Both the position numbers and the translations under genes were made by a program. Shown here in pieces: positions 25,070 to 38,951 of a DNA stretch of 64,000 bases (within the stretch, counting starts at the first letter, position 1; each line of letters starts with the position of its first letter). Under the pieces are notes generated by a model. It was given only the letters and a program-made list of their open reading frames with translations. It was not told the DNA's origin and ran no database searches. Source of the DNA: Guyanagaster necrorhizus (lineage: Eukaryota > Basidiomycota > Agaricomycetes > Agaricales > Physalacriaceae); NCBI RefSeq assembly GCF_019112545.1, contig NW_025064926.1, positions 1 to 64,000 of the forward strand. The letters run 5' to 3'.

Positions 25070-27410
25070 TTAGATCTTGTGAAACCACACCTCTGCACGG
25101 TCCTGAATAGTCACACCCGTTCTTGTACCAGCTTCAGCACCTGCTCCCCATATATCGCCTGTTAATCCGAACCCGCTAATTGAGCGTTGGCCTTCCTCCT
25201 CCTGGCCAAAGGCAAACTCCGCAGTCACGATGTTACCTTCATGCACTACCGCAGTCCAAAATGGTTGAGTATCATTGATTGTGTGCTGCAAGGTCATATA
25301 TGAGAAATCACGCCAGGAAAAGAACCCATAAACGCGCACTCTACTTTCGAGAGTGCTGACATTGAAGAGATTTCCATCGAAGTGAGTCAGCATGATATGG
25401 GTCGACCAGGTCTTGTCCCATTTCGCTAGAAGGGTCGGCACGGAGGGATCGATAGCATCCGGGAGTACCGTCGATGAATCATCGCATGGTGAGAGAAGAT
25501 CTGCTGCTGTCCTATTCATAAAAGTGAAACAGAAATCGATTGTGCCGTAGCCTGAATTTTCGTATCGACCGCTGAACGCCTCGAATGATACCGACGGCGG
25601 TCGCGGGCTCGTCGGCCTCGGATGAGAGTCATGAACGAGCGCCTGGTGTTGTCTGGTGACTTCGGCCTTCATTCTGTTAATTGTCCCTGAGAGTTGAGGA
25701 GAGATAGAATGATAACTAGCTACGAGGGACTGACCTAGAGTTCCAGTTGATGGGCGGAAGGCCGAAGGCGACATCGACAAGGTACCACTTGATGATCTCA
25801 TGAAGCATATCTCCATATTCGTTGTCGTTTGAGAATACAGCGACGCCCAATTTATCGGAAGGAAATCGAGAAATCTGCGTCATGAAACCTACATACGAGT
25901 GATGGGAAGTCAGCGTTCACTGAAATATTGCGGACTTTGGACAGCCGGATAACCTGTCGTGGATCCGCCATGCTGCCAAGTAGATATTTGTCAAGAGAGA
26001 CCGATGTGAACGGTTCGGTAGCTTGCCTCTATGATCTCTGTCAGGCACAATAACCATCAATTTATTGTGTTCGTAGACGACGACACAGGACATACCATGT
26101 CCTCTATATGTATAGCGGGACTGAGCACCACCGTAGACCACCGGCGAGAGTTCAGGGTACGCCCTAAATCAAGTGTCAGAGAACGTCGTGCGACAAAATA
26201 GGCACGAATGCGTAGCCCGTTTGCACTGTCTTTCCAGTGGCAACTTTTTCTATGACATAAGGCGGGATGACACTCTCGTTCGTGACGGGATTTCGTCCAT
26301 CTTCGAGCAAAGCCTGGAGCCAAGTCGCCTAACAGGACATCAGCATGCCAAGACAAGAAAGGGAGTAGAAATATTCCTGACGGCATCTTTAGCACTACTG
26401 ATGACGCCTCCGGCACCCGCTTTGTCTAGGTACGAATGAGTAAAAACTCAGATAATACTGCGCAAGTAAAGCTTACAGTTTCCGTCCTCACCACCCGACA
26501 AGAACCAGTTAGGATGCCACATAGCTCTTGGGGTTCCCCTACCGAATATGTTCTCGGTTTTGTTAATGCCGTCTCGCGCCATACCTTGCACTAGATTGCC
26601 GCTTGCCTGAGCGACATCCAAGGAATAAGTAGTCGAAGTGAGTCCTAGAGGCTCGAAAATGTGTTCCTTGACATAGCGAGCAAAGGATGGCTTATGCGGG
26701 AGAAGGAGTTCAGGCAGATAGGACAAGAGCATGTACATGTTGTTGTTGTATTGATAGATATCCCGGAACTCGGCAGATGGCTCAAGATGTCTGAGTCTTT
26801 TGAGCTGACAATACTATCAGTCAGTTTGCAGAATACGGCCGAATTAAAACTCACAATTGAGGTGACATTATCCGTCCGTCCATACATAAGATCATGACGG
26901 GGAAGGCCAGTACGGTGGCTCATAACATCGGTTATCGTGCTCTGAGACGATGCAATAGGGTCCTTTAACTCCCATTCCGGAACAATAGACGCTATTTTGG
27001 TGTCCCAGGAGATACGACGTGATAAGCTTTCGTTAGAAATCAAGAGGCCCGTGGCAGCAATATTGAACAGCTTCCGTTCGAGTGAGAAACATTCAAGTTG
27101 TACTCAACATGATCGAACTTGCCTTGGAATTTGATGCAATAAAGAACAAAGAGTCTTCGGTCATTTGTCGACCGTCCGCAGAGGCATTTCCGTATCCCTT
27201 GGTCTCCACGCTCCAGGTACCATCACCGTGTTTTTGCACGACAGCGACGCTGACGCCACCCGGTGTGTTCCACTCTGCTAAAATACCGCTGATAAATGCG
27301 TCAACGTGAGGAGAGAGCACCGGGTCTCGTGTCAGAAAGAATGGAGTCTGCCCCGCCGATGCCAATGCACAAGAATACACCAACAGGAATGCCACTAAAT
27401 CGCCAATCAT
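25070..27410 (-). CDS. Secreted beta-lactamase-related serine hydrolase
   Basis: Predicted extracellular or vacuolar hydrolase of the class C beta-lactamase/esterase fold. Ten exons (minus): 27410-27123, 27070-26855, 26804-26477, 26425-26382, 26328-26225, 26163-26096, 26037-26027, 25972-25954, 25888-25735, 25673-25070; 611 residues. A signal peptide (LVAFLLVYSCALASAG) precedes the SxxK nucleophile motif S93-N-S-K96, the YxN motif Y187-N-N189 and the HGG motif at 354-356 (IIEHGGSTTGF). A C-terminal domain of about 200 residues follows. Exons 7 and 8 have only 11 and 19 nt. Introns 1 (27071-27122) and 7 (25973-26026) are GC-AG; intron 5 (26164-26224) also needs a GC donor and is the doubtful junction. 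The substrate is unknown: members act as esterases, peptidases or acyltransferases. Its start faces the MFS transporter 1.2 kb away. Confidence 0.82.
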
Positions 27411-28628
27411 AGAGTCTAATAGAAAATTGCTCGTTATCGCAGAAGGTAAGCGAATACGGCAATTGCCGCATGAAAATTCGCTGATGCATTGAAAGTCCCA
27501 TACAGTTTGAAAATCCGCTGCCGTGGCCGCATTTCCTTACCTTTTTCCTCCGGTATTTTGTAGCTAGGTAGTGATATATTACAGTATTATACTTGCAAAG
27601 TTTCTAAGGGATATGAGGGAGGAAAAATTTACCATTCAATTGCCGGGACACCTGCTGAAACTAAAATGGACCATGCCAAGAATTTGAATTTCACTGATAT
27701 GATCAGAAATCATGTGTACCGTACTATATATGAACATGGGTCTGTCAGAAACTACATCCTCGACATCCATTCTGAATTCCCCTAATCTTGTTCATCACTT
27801 TTAAATGTTTCATTGATTCTTTCCTGTGCCCATGGGTACCCACCCGCCTACTCTCCCTTCACGATGATGAAGTGTGATGAAAGGTCAAACTCTGCGCCAC
27901 CAGAGATGTTGCGGCGAAGTGGCGTATCATATATGTGCCTTATACGTAAGTGAGGGAGAAATGTGATATGGTCCCGACATCAATCCGAATACGACCTAGG
28001 GCTTCGCATGAATGCTGCGCTCGAAAATGAAGCAGAGCTGAGAGGGAAACGACGGTAACTATGCGATAGGTAAAGTATCGAAGTAACCAAGGACAGTCTT
28101 TATGTATTTAATGGCATAGCCTCAATCCGAGTCGGAATCACATTCACAATGAAGAAAAAAGATTCAGGTACGAGGAAGAAGGATCTCGCAGTATTCTCTT
28201 ATACTTCTGCCATTTTTCTAAGTGGCCGTTGCCGGATTTACCTTATCAGGAGGAAGCGAAGGCCGCGGACGAATTTCAAAATCACTTGGTTGAATAACCG
28301 ACGCGACAGCGGGATAAGTTTACCTGGAAGAGAACTACTGGAGCGTGATAGTCGAAAGGTGCGAATGTTTCTCCTTCGTTGTATATCTTCTGGGTGGAAC
28401 ATTAATGGAGGAAGAGCCGCGGAATCGATATACCTATTTATTTCCTTCGAGACACTCATGAACTATCCGTGCCCAACATATTCCGGGACATCTTTGGGCC
28501 ACCATTGATGTTCACGTATGCAATATTCGTGATTTCAGGCCGCTTATGTCGTACTGTCGGACCCTCCGTGGGGGTTATATAAATGCCAGGAATTTTTTTC
28601 ATGGACCTTGCTTTCCTCCTCGCCTGCA
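27411..28628. other. Divergent promoter region between hydrolase and MFS transporter
   Basis: 1.2 kb between two start codons on opposite strands. No coding family was recognised; an open frame at 28149-28508 looks like chance. A TATATAAA element lies at 28576-28583, about 46 bp before the MFS start. Confidence 0.6.
28576..28583 (+). promoter_or_regulatory. TATA box of the MFS gene
   Basis: TATATAAA about 46 bp upstream of the chosen ATG (28629), a typical place for a TATA-type promoter with a short 5' leader. Confidence 0.55.
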
Positions 28629-30785
28629 ATGCCCTCTGAACCGCTGGAGGCTGAATTTATTTACCCCCCCGCGCTCACCCAAGCTCAGGAGGATGAGTAT
28701 CGTCAACTGGACCTAGAGGGCCCCATCCCTCTGACCAGGACAGCGACAGCTGTTAGCGGGCCCGCCCCAGATCTAGCCGAGTTGGAAAGAGGATTCACTC
28801 GCGATGGTATCCACGTTGTGGGATTCGAGAAAGGAAAGGGTGAAGATCCACGGGAGTTTGGACGAGCGATGAAATGGTATGTTCGTTATCAGGGTGTTCT
28901 GCACAGGCTCATCCATATTTCCCACTTAGGTACATAACTCTTGCAGTGTCATTTCTTTGCTTGTCGGTTGCCATCGGTAGCTCCATCATTACTGGAGAGT
29001 AAGTGTCTGTTCTACCGTAGAGGTTGTGTTCTGACATTCTCGCAGTATGAGCGGCCCTGTAAAGGAGTTCGGCACAACACAAGAGATTGTCAACCTCACA
29101 GTAACATGTTTCGTTATTGGATTTGGTATTGGGTAGGTTATCTCGACGCTCCATGCTCGTTCCCCGCCCCTGACATGACATGATCCATAGACCACTATTC
29201 TTTGCCCCGTTATCAGAAGTAGTGGGCAGAACACTGATGTACCAAGTCAGCATGCTTTTCTTCTTCATTTTCACGCTGCCTAGTGCTCTGTCAAAAAACG
29301 TGGCCACATTGGTTGTTGCCCGTCAGATTGCGGGATTGGCGGCCTCTGCGCCGATATGTAATGTGGGCGGAACGTCAGTGATCGGCCTTCCGGTATCCTT
29401 TGTGTTTCCTGACGATCTGTATCTACAGTGTGGCCGATATTTGGGCCGTCGAGGAGCGAGGAGTCCCTATGGCGGTGTTCTCGTTTACTTTATTGTGAGC
29501 CATAAGCTGCTGCGATCAGTTCTGATCCTCATCCGCTTTTATAGTATGGGCCCTTGCCTTGGACCGCTCTTTGGAGGGTGGATTGCCGAGAAAGCTGGCT
29601 GGAGATGGATTTGTACGATGCTCCTTGTCATTGTTCGATCTCCATTCTCACGTTTTACTTGTAGACTGGGTCCTTTTCATCTTCACTGGTGTATGCTTTG
29701 CCTTCACGTTGTTCATTCCTGAAACATTGGCACCTCTCCTTCTCCGTCGTAAAGCTGAGAAGTTACGGAAGTCTACGGGAGACGAGAGCTACCGTACACT
29801 CGAGGAGCTCGAACGTGTCCCGTTCTTCGAGACCTTGAAGATCTCCTTGCTTAGGCCGATTGTGATGCTGGTAGCCGAACCTATCGTGGCCCTGTTTTCT
29901 TTCTGTGGGTCTCCTAGAAATGATTTTCGGATACATACTCATGTATTCATCACGGCAGACCTTTCGTTTATTTACAGTCTACTGTGTACGTTTATCCCAT
30001 CTGAACATCAGGGTCTCTAAACAAGCTTCGTACAGACCTATTTTTCTTCACTTTCCCCATCGCCTTTGAGGAGGTGCGTGGTTTCGGTTTGGGGATGACG
30101 GGAGTTACATTTGTTAGCATCATGGTATGGCGCACGGTTTGCACCCTGTACTATGTGTTAACGTCTTGATACAGATTGGTATTGGAATCGCGATGATGCT
30201 AGTACCATACCAAGAGAAGATCTATCGAAAGGCTACGGTCTACGGTACATATCCTGAAGCCCGGCTTTTCCCTATGATGGCGGGAGCACTGTAGGTATTT
30301 CTCACCCTCTTCTTGTATATTCGCTCACCGAGTCATACAGCATATTACCTGTCGGTCTCTTCATCTTCGCCTTCACTGGCGGTTACTCTTGGGTACACTG
30401 GATAGCCCCTTGCATATCAGGAGGCGTTTTCGGATTCGCACTGATCATCATCTACATCTCTGCCAATTCCTACATTGTAGACAGCTACAGTTCGTTCGCG
30501 GCCTCGGCTATAGCTGCGAAAACGTTCTTGCGTTCGGAGATTGGTGCAGTGGTACCATTGTATTCGACGCAGATGTTCCATAATATGGGTTTCCAGTATG
30601 CAGGGCTGTTGCTGGCCCTGGTGTCGGTTGCGATAGCGCCGATTCCTTTCGTGTTTTATATGTATGGTGAGAAGATCCGGCAGAGGTCGAAGAAGGCTAC
30701 ACAGTCTGTGAGGATGTCCGGTCCTCCCGCAAAGAATTTAGACGACGATTTAGAGAAGCCTGCACCAGATGGGAAGGCTGCATAG
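28629..30785 (+). CDS. Major facilitator superfamily transporter (DHA1-like)
   Basis: Predicted plasma-membrane drug/polyamine-type antiporter. Eleven exons: 28629-28876, 28930-28998, 29046-29132, 29191-29373, 29429-29494, 29545-29612, 29665-29904, 29959-29985, 30036-30124, 30175-30290, 30341-30785; 545 residues. A hydrophilic N-terminus of about 80 residues is followed by 12 predicted helices. The family signature after helix 2-3 is SEVVGRTLMY, followed by GLAASAPICNVGGTVADIW and a GPLFGGWIAEKAGWRW segment before helix 6. The central loop (LRKSTGDESYRTLEELERV) is charged. The C-tail is Lys/Asp-rich. It faces the serine hydrolase. A partial copy of exons 3-7 lies at 53138-53944. The substrate is not deducible. 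Confidence 0.9.
29122..29928 (+). repeat. Parent copy of an 807-bp duplication
   Basis: This part of the MFS gene (end of exon 3 to just into the intron after exon 7) recurs at 53138-53944 in direct orientation with the same length and about 2% mismatches by eye. Introns are included, so the copying was at DNA level. Confidence 0.92.
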
Positions 30786-31120
30786 CACAAATAGTGTGCG
30801 CACAATAGAATAGATAATATTTGTATGGCTGTATAATGAAATAATTGATGACCGACCGGAAGTGTTCAGGACGGCAATACAAACCATGCCAAGCATATCA
30901 GTACTAAACTTAGGCTTTATCTTTGCGCGAAGATTACATCATAAATTTCCCATATACGGCGAAGGACACAGAAACCAAGGCTAACATTGTAGCGTTCACC
31001 ATCCCCGTTGGCGCGTCCTACCAAAATCGACCACCAGCCCTCTAAATGGGATAAGGACTGTTACTCTTCATCTATTTCTTCCTCACACTACCACCAAGTC
31101 AACTTGCAACAGCATTTTCT
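30786..31120. other. Spacer between MFS and kinase genes
   Basis: 335 bp, A/T-rich just after the MFS stop and mixed after that. It holds the MFS 3' region and the kinase promoter. Nothing else recognised. Confidence 0.6.
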
Positions 31121-33110
<1,990 letters not shown>

Positions 33111-35824
33111 CAATTATGGATATTCTTTATTTTTTTTTTCGTTTCTCTTACTGTCTGTCTATCTATCGGTGCCTGATAGCTCCTTAAGGCCGGCCTTATT
33201 CCTTATGGCTAGCTACTGCTCGCGATCTATTGTATGAACTAGGACGATATACCACACTTTATCTTATTGTGTTTTCGGGAACATGACTGCAGGTCGTATT
33301 TGTTCAGATGATGCACAATTGCGAGATCAAGCGTCCTGATGTATTCTCACGAGCACCCCAGTCCTGCCTTTTGACTGCTCATCGGCGCGAACAAACAAGA
33401 AAGCAGAAATGAGGATCAACCTCTTCATAAATCTTCTCAAATTTCCATGTTTGCAATCGCGTCCTCTTTTTCGAGGCATATCTGTTCGTAATTCAAAAAG
33501 ATTTAGATTGATTGGATTCTGTGGCTCCGCGGGCCGAACCCTGCCAACGATTAAAATAGGGGTACTTATCCAGCGACAAAACGGCATGGCTTTACCCTCG
33601 TTGTCGGCATCGAGACAAATTTCAAAGTTATGGGTACTTCAGTGATACATACCGTCAAAGTGGGATGCAGGACATCAACGTTGCTTGTTTCTTTGAAGGG
33701 AAAAATGGACAAGCCACAGGAACAGTGGTGGTTTCTATACCGTCTAGATCAGTACAAGCAGACAACTCATTCCAAGCTTCCACACATAGCCTCTGAAGCC
33801 TTTGCAGTGTCTTTTCACCCAACTCCCCACTGTCCTACATGCCGACAGTCATATACTGAAGCACCCTACCCGCAGGGCATCGTGACTTTCCTTTCATCGA
33901 CCTCAGTTGTATCCGCCCGGAGACCAACTTGGTGTGCTTCCAGTTTTGTCCGGAACCTGCGCGAGTCCATCAGACGCACAAGGAGATCGTCTGTAATGGC
34001 AAGATATTTCGGGATCCTTGTTATACTCCACGACAGGACGGCGAGTGTCGTCAACTCTGGTGTGCTTCACGAGGTTCTTCCTGAGTCGCCTATGACTGAC
34101 TACGTTCTCAAAGCGTAGCTCGGTAAGGGCAGACGAACTGGCGGGGAAAGGAAGCATGACATCGATGACCTGGATGGGTGATGGTATAATTCCCCCTGTC
34201 ACTTCCTGTTCCGTCGTCGATGATCTCGAGACGACGGAAATCGGAAGGGGTCATCATGCAGAAGACACCTGCTGTAACTTCGAAGGGACCGGATCTTTAC
34301 TCATAGTGGCTGAGAACATGCCACCAGGACCTCTAAACCAGGAAAACGATCATTGATAGAGATGACTCCTCCAGAGGTGTCGCTCGGGCCATCGTCCATT
34401 GAAGCCAGAGCGTTCGTATGTGTGTCCTCCATGGGAGCTCAGATTCCGGGGTAGACCAGGTGTCGAAAAGACGGTGCTCGGTAAGTTGGGGTGCACGAGG
34501 AAACAGAGACGAGATGTCCGCCTACATCGCACCATCCTTTCAGATGGAGACATTTAAGCGAGGCGAATTGTGGTGAGGGGAATGACGAGATCCGATACTC
34601 TTGCCAGGCCCATGTCTGTTATGGTATTTCCCGCAGTATCTCATGTATCCCTTTCGCCTTCCTTCCAATATTACGACCATATGCCAATTAACTTATTCGC
34701 TGACTACGCCGCAGTAATGCGACTCATATTGAGTCGCATAGTACTTACTAGAAGACGAAGGAATCATCTTTCTCAGTAGATAGATAAGTATATAATTACC
34801 GCCGTACCAATGTTTTAGACTACTTTACAATTTATCTTGCTCTACGCATCACAACACCGAGTGATCCTAGGCGAGTGCTGAACCCGCATGGTTAATCAGC
34901 TTATCAACCATTGACATCTTTCCTTTCGAGGTAAAGTTGAACCCTTCTCATTCAAGCCTACCCCATAACAATGTCGAGCGTCAAAATATGACATTTGCTA
35001 AAGTCGAGCATGTCAGGAGAAGTGAAAGTGTCTCCAGCGACGCGTACGGAAAGGATACATCACCATCTATCTCTTGATATTTCAGGAAGAAAATCTGCTG
35101 AAATGCTGCAGGTAAAGCAGCTGGGAAGCGAACCTCTGACGACACAGGGTTGCCAGAGTCTTGTTAGACAATGAAAGATGGGCGTTGTCGGCATTGACGA
35201 AAATGGAGGCCCAAAGGCGGGAGAGGGGGTAAGCGAGGCAGACATCACGCCAGCGACACAAAAGGCTGCTATAGGGAGTGGGATCGCAGAGGCACGGTTC
35301 AGCTGCGAACGATTATTCGAACAGATAGGGCGTGCATTCGAGGTAGAATCTCAGCAGGACGCCGACAGATGGGAGAGAAGTAGGCTTGGTAAACGGAAAC
35401 AAAGCACACGCGAGAGTTTCTGCAAGGCGGAAATATCAAATTCATATTCTGATAATTTCGGCCATCAACTTGAGATTGTTTGCTTGATGAAATTTGAATG
35501 AGCGTCAGAGCTGTCTCGTGTGACTCCATTGCGCAGTTCTTGGTATAGGAATGGAGGCAGTACGTGGTCATGGAAGTGAAAAGTACTCCGGTATTTTTGG
35601 CGAAGGATGATTTTCGGTAGGGTGCATAATTGATCTGCGTACGCTTTAGCGGTGAGAGAGAAGTAGCCATGAAGATACATACAGAAGAATACCACACAGA
35701 GCGTCGGGAGTGGTGGTGATATTGGTTTGAAAAGAGAGGAAATTGGTTGAAGTACAAATTCAAAGCCGCTAGAGTTCAGAACACTGGTATGTAGAGCGTA
35801 GGGCAGAGTTTCTCATTTCGTCAT
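33111..35824. other. Region without a recognisable gene
   Basis: The first 250 bp fit the kinase 3' UTR. Open frames of 60-160 codons occur on both strands, for instance 33630-34118 (+) and 33903-34202 (-), but none shows a known family or a clear splice series. A decayed or unrecognised gene at about 33.6-34.6 kb is possible. Confidence 0.45.
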
Positions 35825-37426
35825 TCAGATCAGATCGAGGTCTTTATCATGCTTGGCGCCGATACCTGCGGTCCTCTCCGTCCACCGAATATGCACGTCC
35901 AGTCCCTCAGACGAAATGATAGACTTGAAATTGTTCAACAAAGGACGAGGACGCGCTCCCATCTGGGACACCCCCTGGCTGTAGTGGCACACCAGGATGA
36001 TTTGAAGGACGACTGACTGGAGCGTCCTTGCTCGAGAGACGACCATCCTTAGGCACGCATCGTCAGTAAGAAGGTTCGGATCGGAGACTAGAGCCATCTC
36101 TTTGATGGACAGGTACGTTAGGTTGGGTGCGATGGGGTGGCTGTCGTCTGGGTTGTACATGAGGATATGGTATATCTCCCTCGAGGTGTCTGTTGGGATT
36201 TCCATGGTAAGAGACGTCAGTCCTGGTGTAAGAAAGGGTGTAAGATGGGATGAGGACAGGACCATCATGTTCAGTGAACGGTGAGGGCGATGTGAGTTAC
36301 CCATGAGGGCGGTCAGGTAGGTGACATGTTCTGGGTCAAAATTCGACTCATACACTCTAGCTTCGACGACGAGTTCCTCCAACGAAGGGAAAATCACCTC
36401 GGAAAAGCATGCTGTCGATGCACGCACCGTCACCTTGCGGATCTTTGGGTGAGTGAGACGCGTGGGTGGAAAGATGTCCGGTGTACCGGTTCGCGGCTGA
36501 TACCAAATGGAAACATCCTGGAGAGATGGCGCTGACTCGAGGAGATCATGGAATTGCACTATGGATGAGAACTTCCCATGGAAGCTCGTGAGATGCGGGA
36601 ACGTCGGGTCTTCTAACAAGACGCCACTCCCAAGGTGGATGCTCTCCAGGTTGAGAGCCCTGGAGAATGCCATGGTGGAGCGTACGAGACAATCATCGGA
36701 AGTGCGAATATCGATCCTTTTCAAATGCGTAAAACCCGGCTCTATGTATTCCCAATCGTTGATGATGGCCAGAATTGTAAGATCATGATCACAGGAAATG
36801 ATGAGCTTGTGCCAACGGGACCTGTAGGGGCGAAGGATTTGTAGTATGGTCGTGCCACGGCTATCGAGGTCGACATCTATCCAAGTGGTACATGTATGGC
36901 CATCGAGATACAGATTGAGTAACAGTTCACGTGAACGGTCGAGATAGCTCCCTAGGATATCAGCGACGTGACGCCGTGTGGAGCTCGTTGGTACAATGAT
37001 GACCGTAGACCAGAGACGGGGGGAGGAAAGGCAAATCGATCTCCACAAGCTGCACACATGGCTCAAGACCCATGGTGCGCCACTGACGATGTCGACACTG
37101 TCTGACATGTCCGCACACGTAAATGAGAAGATCTCCGAGAGAATTTCATTCGGTACCCGCCGAATGGGAGCAATGAAATAGCGGTATTTTGCGAGCTTAA
37201 CTGCTGCATGGCTTCGTTCTGCAAGAAGACGGGTTCTGAGCGCTTCTAGATGGCTCATCCGGTCGTCAATGGATCGAATATCTTCTTCGACTGCAAGAAT
37301 AGCGGATTTAACGAACGGGGCATTATCAGATATCAACTCGTCGTCAAAATGTCGATATATGCCGCTATGGGCATACTGTGGCGGAGCCGATTCGGAGAAT
37401 CCGCAATTTATACAGATATTAGACAT
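35825..37426 (-). CDS. F-box protein, single exon
   Basis: Likely substrate-recognition subunit of an SCF ubiquitin ligase. From the ATG at 37426 it has 533 residues. The N-terminus has CINCGF, then a coiled segment (VEEDIRSIDDRMSHLEALRTRL style), then the F-box RRVPNEILSEIFSFTC with LSHVCSLWRSICLSSPRLW, the usual Agaricomycete arrangement, followed by a leucine-rich C-terminal half without obvious motif. The open frame continues 21 codons upstream without an ATG, and that stretch begins with a GTGAGT-like donor and ends in AACAG, so a 5' UTR intron just before the start is likely. This family is greatly expanded in mushrooms; the target is unknown. Confidence 0.82.
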   Translation of the reverse strand: MSNICINCGFSESAPPQYAHSGIYRHFDDELISDNAPFVKSAILAVEEDIRSIDDRMSHLEALRTRLLAERSHAAVKLAKYRYFIAPIRRVPNEILSEIFSFTCADMSDSVDIVSGAPWVLSHVCSLWRSICLSSPRLWSTVIIVPTSSTRRHVADILGSYLDRSRELLLNLYLDGHTCTTWIDVDLDSRGTTILQILRPYRSRWHKLIISCDHDLTILAIINDWEYIEPGFTHLKRIDIRTSDDCLVRSTMAFSRALNLESIHLGSGVLLEDPTFPHLTSFHGKFSSIVQFHDLLESAPSLQDVSIWYQPRTGTPDIFPPTRLTHPKIRKVTVRASTACFSEVIFPSLEELVVEARVYESNFDPEHVTYLTALMGNSHRPHRSLNMMVLSSSHLTPFLTPGLTSLTMEIPTDTSREIYHILMYNPDDSHPIAPNLTYLSIKEMALVSDPNLLTDDACLRMVVSRARTLQSVVLQIILVCHYSQGVSQMGARPRPLLNNFKSIISSEGLDVHIRWTERTAGIGAKHDKDLDLI

Positions 37427-38951
37427 CTTTCGAGTCCTGTTGAGTCTTGTAGACAGAGTAGAGGGTAAAGAAGAAAACTCACCACCCAAATGATGATGCA
37501 GATGGTGGCCACTGAAGACGGACGTCCCGGTCCTTCGGTCCGATTATGCTTTTATTAATATTGAATAAATTTAAACTTTGTAATCTAGTACCTTCCAACT
37601 TGTGCGCCTTTCGACGCAGCTCAGGATTAAGCATCATGACTATTATTTATTTTACAAAATATGAAGTCGTCACCTAGTCCATATGCTACCAATGGCTAAT
37701 CATGACCTAGCTGCCTCTTCCTGATTGGAATCCTTGAATGATACTCTTCCTCACTACAGGATCCTAAGTCGAAGGCTTAGCGGAGCAGGGACTACATCAA
37801 AACACGCTTTGATGGTATTCAGGTGTGAGCGCCCCGACGTTGGGACATCTCGGCTTGTTGCTATCAAAGTGGTTGGCGTCGTTGACCCTGAACCTGCATA
37901 TGGTACAATCCCATATCTACGTTGCGTAGATACCGCTCATCGCGGTGGTAGTACCAATTTTGGAGACAATTGTGAAGATGATCTCTATCTCACGGGCGCC
38001 ATGAGGAAACCTCTTGACAAACCCAGATATAGTCGAACCGGCCCTTTTGTTGTAAAAGAAAGACACGTAGACGGTGAAGATGATGAAATAGGATGGGCGC
38101 CCGTGTTTGTGGGACATCATTGCAGTGGTAGAACGACAGAGCGAGGTAGATTTTATTATGAGACACTCTGTGCACGTAGCCAAAACCGACAGACAAGAAA
38201 GAATGGATTGGCCATTCTGAATGTCCAATAAAGATGTTAACTCTCGGCGGTGATACTTTCGGCAAGTTCATTAGGGAGTCGGTCCACCATAATATCAAAC
38301 ATTCTCACTCGTGAGGCGCTTGAGTCGCCAGACTCCAGTAAAGACCCTTCTCCTGAACAGGTCAGGAGAACAGTGGACTAGGATCCCACCGGCAACGCCG
38401 GCGCGCGCTTGATCGATAGCAAGGTCATCACCAGTTGGCCTGTAGTAGTGCAAAGACAAGATCGTCAAGTCTGCAAGAGCGGTGATGTGCAGTTTCAGTT
38501 GGCTCCGAGTCGGACAAGTCAGGCCTGGGCGTGGTAAGCAAGCGGCGGGGAAAAAAAAGGCTATGGTGTATGCACTCTATGGGACTCTGAAAGAACAACT
38601 CAACATGGTCGCTATTCGATGACATGAAAGTGACGTACCGTTGAGAGCCATCTTCAATTGTTTTTTCTTCCTCATCGTCACGACGGCATCCTGGTATCCT
38701 TTGGCTGGTAAACGTGTCTGCTGCTTGTCCTAGGCTATGTTGCCAAGCACTGAATGGGACCGCCTAGGTCTTCGTCACGAGCCTGGGGGGAACAATGAAC
38801 CAAGTCAAGGTTCAAGCACGCGAATAAAGATGAGGTGGCAGATGAAAAATGCAAACAATGCGTGAGAGAACAAAATAATCCACACATCGGTGGCATGATG
38901 CTCCATTCAAAAGTCGTCAGACGAGTGACCTTGCCCTCAAACGAGCCTCCA
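37427..38951. other. Spacer between two divergent F-box genes
   Basis: An open frame at 37725-38231 (+) without an ATG at its start reads DVGTSRLVAIKVVG early on, slightly reminiscent of a kinase core, but no other kinase motif follows; I do not call it. A 9-bp perfect hairpin lies at 38348-38370. The rest shows nothing recognisable. Confidence 0.45.
38348..38370. repeat. 9-bp perfect hairpin
   Basis: TTCTCCTGA and its exact reverse complement are separated by a 5-nt loop (ACAGG). No adjacent gene end explains it. Confidence 0.6.

Noticed and set aside
26164..26224. Frameshift (pseudogene) in the serine hydrolase
   Set aside because: A GC-AG intron of normal length restores the frame, so a frameshift is not required, although this junction remains the weakest of the model.
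37725..38231. Possible kinase remnant (VAIKVVG)
   Set aside because: Only one weak motif; no glycine loop, HRD or DFG, and no ATG at the start of the frame.
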